Positions 61,901 to 64,000 of a stretch of 64,000 nt of DNA are shown piece after piece. The notes under the pieces are model-generated. The model was not told where the DNA came from. It saw nothing but the letters and a program-made list of their open reading frames with translations, and did not search any database. The position numbers were made by a program, and so were the translations under genes. The number at the start of each line of letters is the position of its first letter. Within the stretch, counting starts at the first letter, position 1. Origin of the DNA: Vishniacozyma victoriae (taxonomy: Eukaryota > Basidiomycota > Tremellomycetes > Tremellales > Bulleribasidiaceae); NCBI GenBank assembly GCA_017654735.1, contig JADPYG010000088.1, positions 3,658,001 to 3,722,000 of the forward strand. The letters run 5' to 3'.

Positions 61901-64000
61901 ATCCGCCTGCTAACCATATCGAGTCATTGATTGGAGCAGAGGTATACCTGATTGTTAGCTCTGCAATCGCGGGGAAGGGCTGACTTTTCAAGATTGATTG
62001 TAATGAATGGTGCCCAGCCTGGGGTCTTTTCGGTATATGACATCCGCTGTTCGCATACTAGTACTGCCTCATGCGAAAAGCCGACTGCCAAGACGGATTG
62101 CAGATCGGAGGTCGTCGTCCAGTCGAGATCTTGTACTGGTCCACTCCCACTGGTCGTCAGCCTCATCATCACCAGGCGGTAGTAGAGGACACACTCGAAA
62201 TAATGAGTCAGTTCCAGACCTGTAGAAAACTCGCTAACGTTCGAATCCCAGATCGTAGCTTCTTGTCTCCCATCCGACATTTCCGAGACTGTTCATCAGC
62301 TCATGTTGTAAAAGTGTTGTAGCACTCACTCAGTACAGTCTTTTTCCTAGAACTGCACCTGGCCATGACAATATTCGTTCGTCCAGTATCAACGAAGCCG
62401 CTCCTCACCCAAGCTTCCCCATCCACACCATTCACCCTTTGTCCTTTCGTCGCATTATCCTGCACGGCTAGATGCTGGCCCAGTCGAGGTTGCCAGTATT
62501 CCAATACCCCAGCCTTTGAAATAGTGAGCACCATGTCTTGAAGCGGAGTATCAGTCTTCCAATCAATCACGGAAGTATGCCATCCCATCGGATCAACAGG
62601 TAGCACAAGAGCAGGCAACGATCCCCCTTGAATCGGTAGGCGATAATTATGGAGTAATTGAATGTCCGGCTTGTCGTTGTCCATCTCGTTGGTAGTAGAG
62701 GTGACGCGCCAACACCATGCCTGACCGGATCTCGTGACTGCCATGACGACCGCGCTCTGCGTGCGACGCCCTTTGCGACTGATTCCATCATCGATATCCG
62801 AAACAGCCAACAACATCGCAACATCATCATCATCCTCCATCTGGAATCCAGGCATAGGCACCGGTTCAGTCGGTTGCGAAGATCCGGGATCAAGATGTTG
62901 TATGGTGATTTGAGGACCTTGTTCGTCCCTGGTGAAGAAGACGATAGCGCGACCTTTGGCAAAGATAGCGGAATGTAGGGATGTGCTCGACATGTTCCAA
63001 TGTCCTTTTCCAGCGAGTGATTTCGGTGCTTCCTTGCCATTGACAGGAATGTCCCCTTTTTCTTTAGACCATACTGCAATCTCTCCATTTTCGCATATTG
63101 CCAGTAAACCTCGACCATTCGGAGTACGAACAAAGTGTGACAAAGGATTGTTGAGCTGAACGGATGTCGTTTCTTCGTGATTGACGAGGTTCTCTATTGT
63201 TGTGAGACCGGAGGGTTGGCCTGAAATGAGGTCGGTGAGGGATATACGATATCCCTCTATCCGGTCTGAAGAGGAGAATGCCAGTAGTGAGGATGATGTG
63301 GGTGAGTGGAGAAGCTGAGAACGGGGTGACCATGATACCTTGAGCGTATCGGGGATTCGTATACGGGCAATAGGCAGTGATTTGATCAAAGTAGGTGGTT
63401 TTCGATCAAGGTTCTGCCCATTAGCATCCATTAATCCTGCAAGAGTTGACCTACCACGATACTCCGCAGCGCCAGATTCCCCTGATTGTCCAGATACATC
63501 AACACATCACTCTCTTCACTCGCCAGCCCCTCCAATATCTTCCGGGTCATAGCGGAAGGCTTTGCCTTGCCATCATTTGCCCCACTAATCTCATCCAATA
63601 GACCAGCTCGGAGGACTTCAGCGTCCAGAGCCCATAGCCAGCCTTGTCGTCCTGCTGTGTACTTGTCTTTGCCTTTTCCAGTGAGCGGTATGGTAGGTTT
63701 CGCAAATGCCCGGTGGTCGATTGACGAGACGAGTTGGAACCATGTTGGATCGTCTAGGACTGGTGAGTATATTCGAAAGACGGTATCGGATGTGATGGTA
63801 TAGAGGACTGCATCTCCCCTAATGCTCAGTATGAGTCGAGCGTAGATGAAGGGGTACGTACGAGGATGAAACGCTCTTCCTCCATCCGATCCAATCGATT
63901 TCACGTGGATGCCTGAGTTCTTGCGGCATTCCAATCGCTTCTCCTTTCCTATTGACACCCAAAACATGGACCGACCGGGCTCCCTGCATGTCAGCTCATG
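58955..64000 (-). CDS. RAV1: RAVE complex subunit RAV1, 5' end outside window
   Basis: Exons 63983-63862, 63818-63455, 63412-62330, 62288-61985, 61947-61631, 61589-61286 and 61248-60998 are followed by several more short exons to a stop at 58957-58955. RAV1 (DmX/Rabconnectin-like) reassembles V-ATPase V1 with V0. The WD40 propeller part includes GDAVLYTITSDTVFRIYSPV and DDPTWFQLVSSIDHRAF. The Rav1 core has INDSIWLAGGSLAIGAGNQI, FVKTTTNVANSP, DLCGLRYLISVELLASHFRR and YALLSKNRYEYAAAFFMLA. The C-terminus MEFNMDSFF is family typical. A perfect in-frame tandem duplication (61100-62497) repeats 207 residues; without it the protein matches the normal family order. Confidence 0.9.
61100..61798. repeat. 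699-bp tandem repeat, copy 1 (within RAV1)
   Basis: Identical as far as can be read to 61799-62497, including both introns and the same translated frames on both strands. The left junction shares only a G and the right junction shares none, so no flanking repeat explains it. The unit carries 621 coding bases plus introns of 41 and 37 nt. Confidence 0.95.
61799..62497. repeat. 699-bp tandem repeat, copy 2 (within RAV1)
   Basis: Second copy, directly adjacent and in the same orientation. The junction at 61798/61799 fuses the end of one coding block (ASAKSVV) to the start of the other (HWQPRLGQH) within one exon, in frame and without a stop. Confidence 0.95.

Noticed and set aside
61253..62322. 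Pairs of identical plus-strand ORFs in RAV1
   Set aside because: Antisense frames that appear twice only because of the 699-bp duplication.

Overview
The window is nuclear DNA from a basidiomycete yeast, most probably a tremellomycete of the Cryptococcus/Kwoniella type. Genes are dense. Almost every coding region is cut by very short introns (35-60 nt) with GTRNGT donors, CTGAC/CTAAC branch points and NAG acceptors, and intergenic gaps are only a few hundred bases. Species assignment is inference from gene style. Exon coordinates were worked out by hand from splice signals, frame continuity and protein-family conservation; for most genes the spliced length is an exact multiple of three.

Layout, left to right: a DUF3435/Crypton-like tyrosine recombinase (minus, runs off the left edge); divergent COQ9 and mitochondrial aspartyl-tRNA synthetase; an unrecognised gene, here called family member A; PEX5 divergent from exocyst SEC6; QNS1 (NAD synthetase) divergent from a polo-like kinase; family member B, a paralog of A; CCT3 divergent from mitochondrial ribosomal protein uS19m; a TBC1D5-like Rab GAP; a BAG-domain co-chaperone; a CLC chloride transporter; a large disordered protein of unknown function; bleomycin hydrolase divergent from prefoldin subunit 5; a DUF4743 Nudix protein; a tRNA-Ile(UAU) with an intron; the SSN6/CYC8 corepressor behind a long leader; a mitochondrial-type J protein; aminopeptidase P; HEM4; MIC12; a RAD57-like recombinase; MET6; and RAV1 (minus, runs off the right edge).

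Most genes are ordinary housekeeping genes. Several mitochondrial or organelle functions occur (COQ9, MSD1, RSM19, MIC12, J protein, PEX5, the RAV1 V-ATPase regulator, CLC), but nothing suggests a single operon-like system.

The unusual material is structural. (1) RAV1 carries a perfect 699-bp tandem duplication that stays in frame through two introns and adds 207 residues to its propeller region. (2) A and B are two copies, about 13 kb apart, of an undescribed gene family with conserved intron positions. (3) Two introns of B are filled with fragments matching other genes in the window: the MET6 3' flank (intron 1) and, in antisense orientation, a QNS1 exon (intron 2). (4) QNS1 appears to need a 3-nt microexon to encode a conserved cysteine. 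(5) The recombinase at the left edge keeps a full R-HxxR-H-Y catalytic set.
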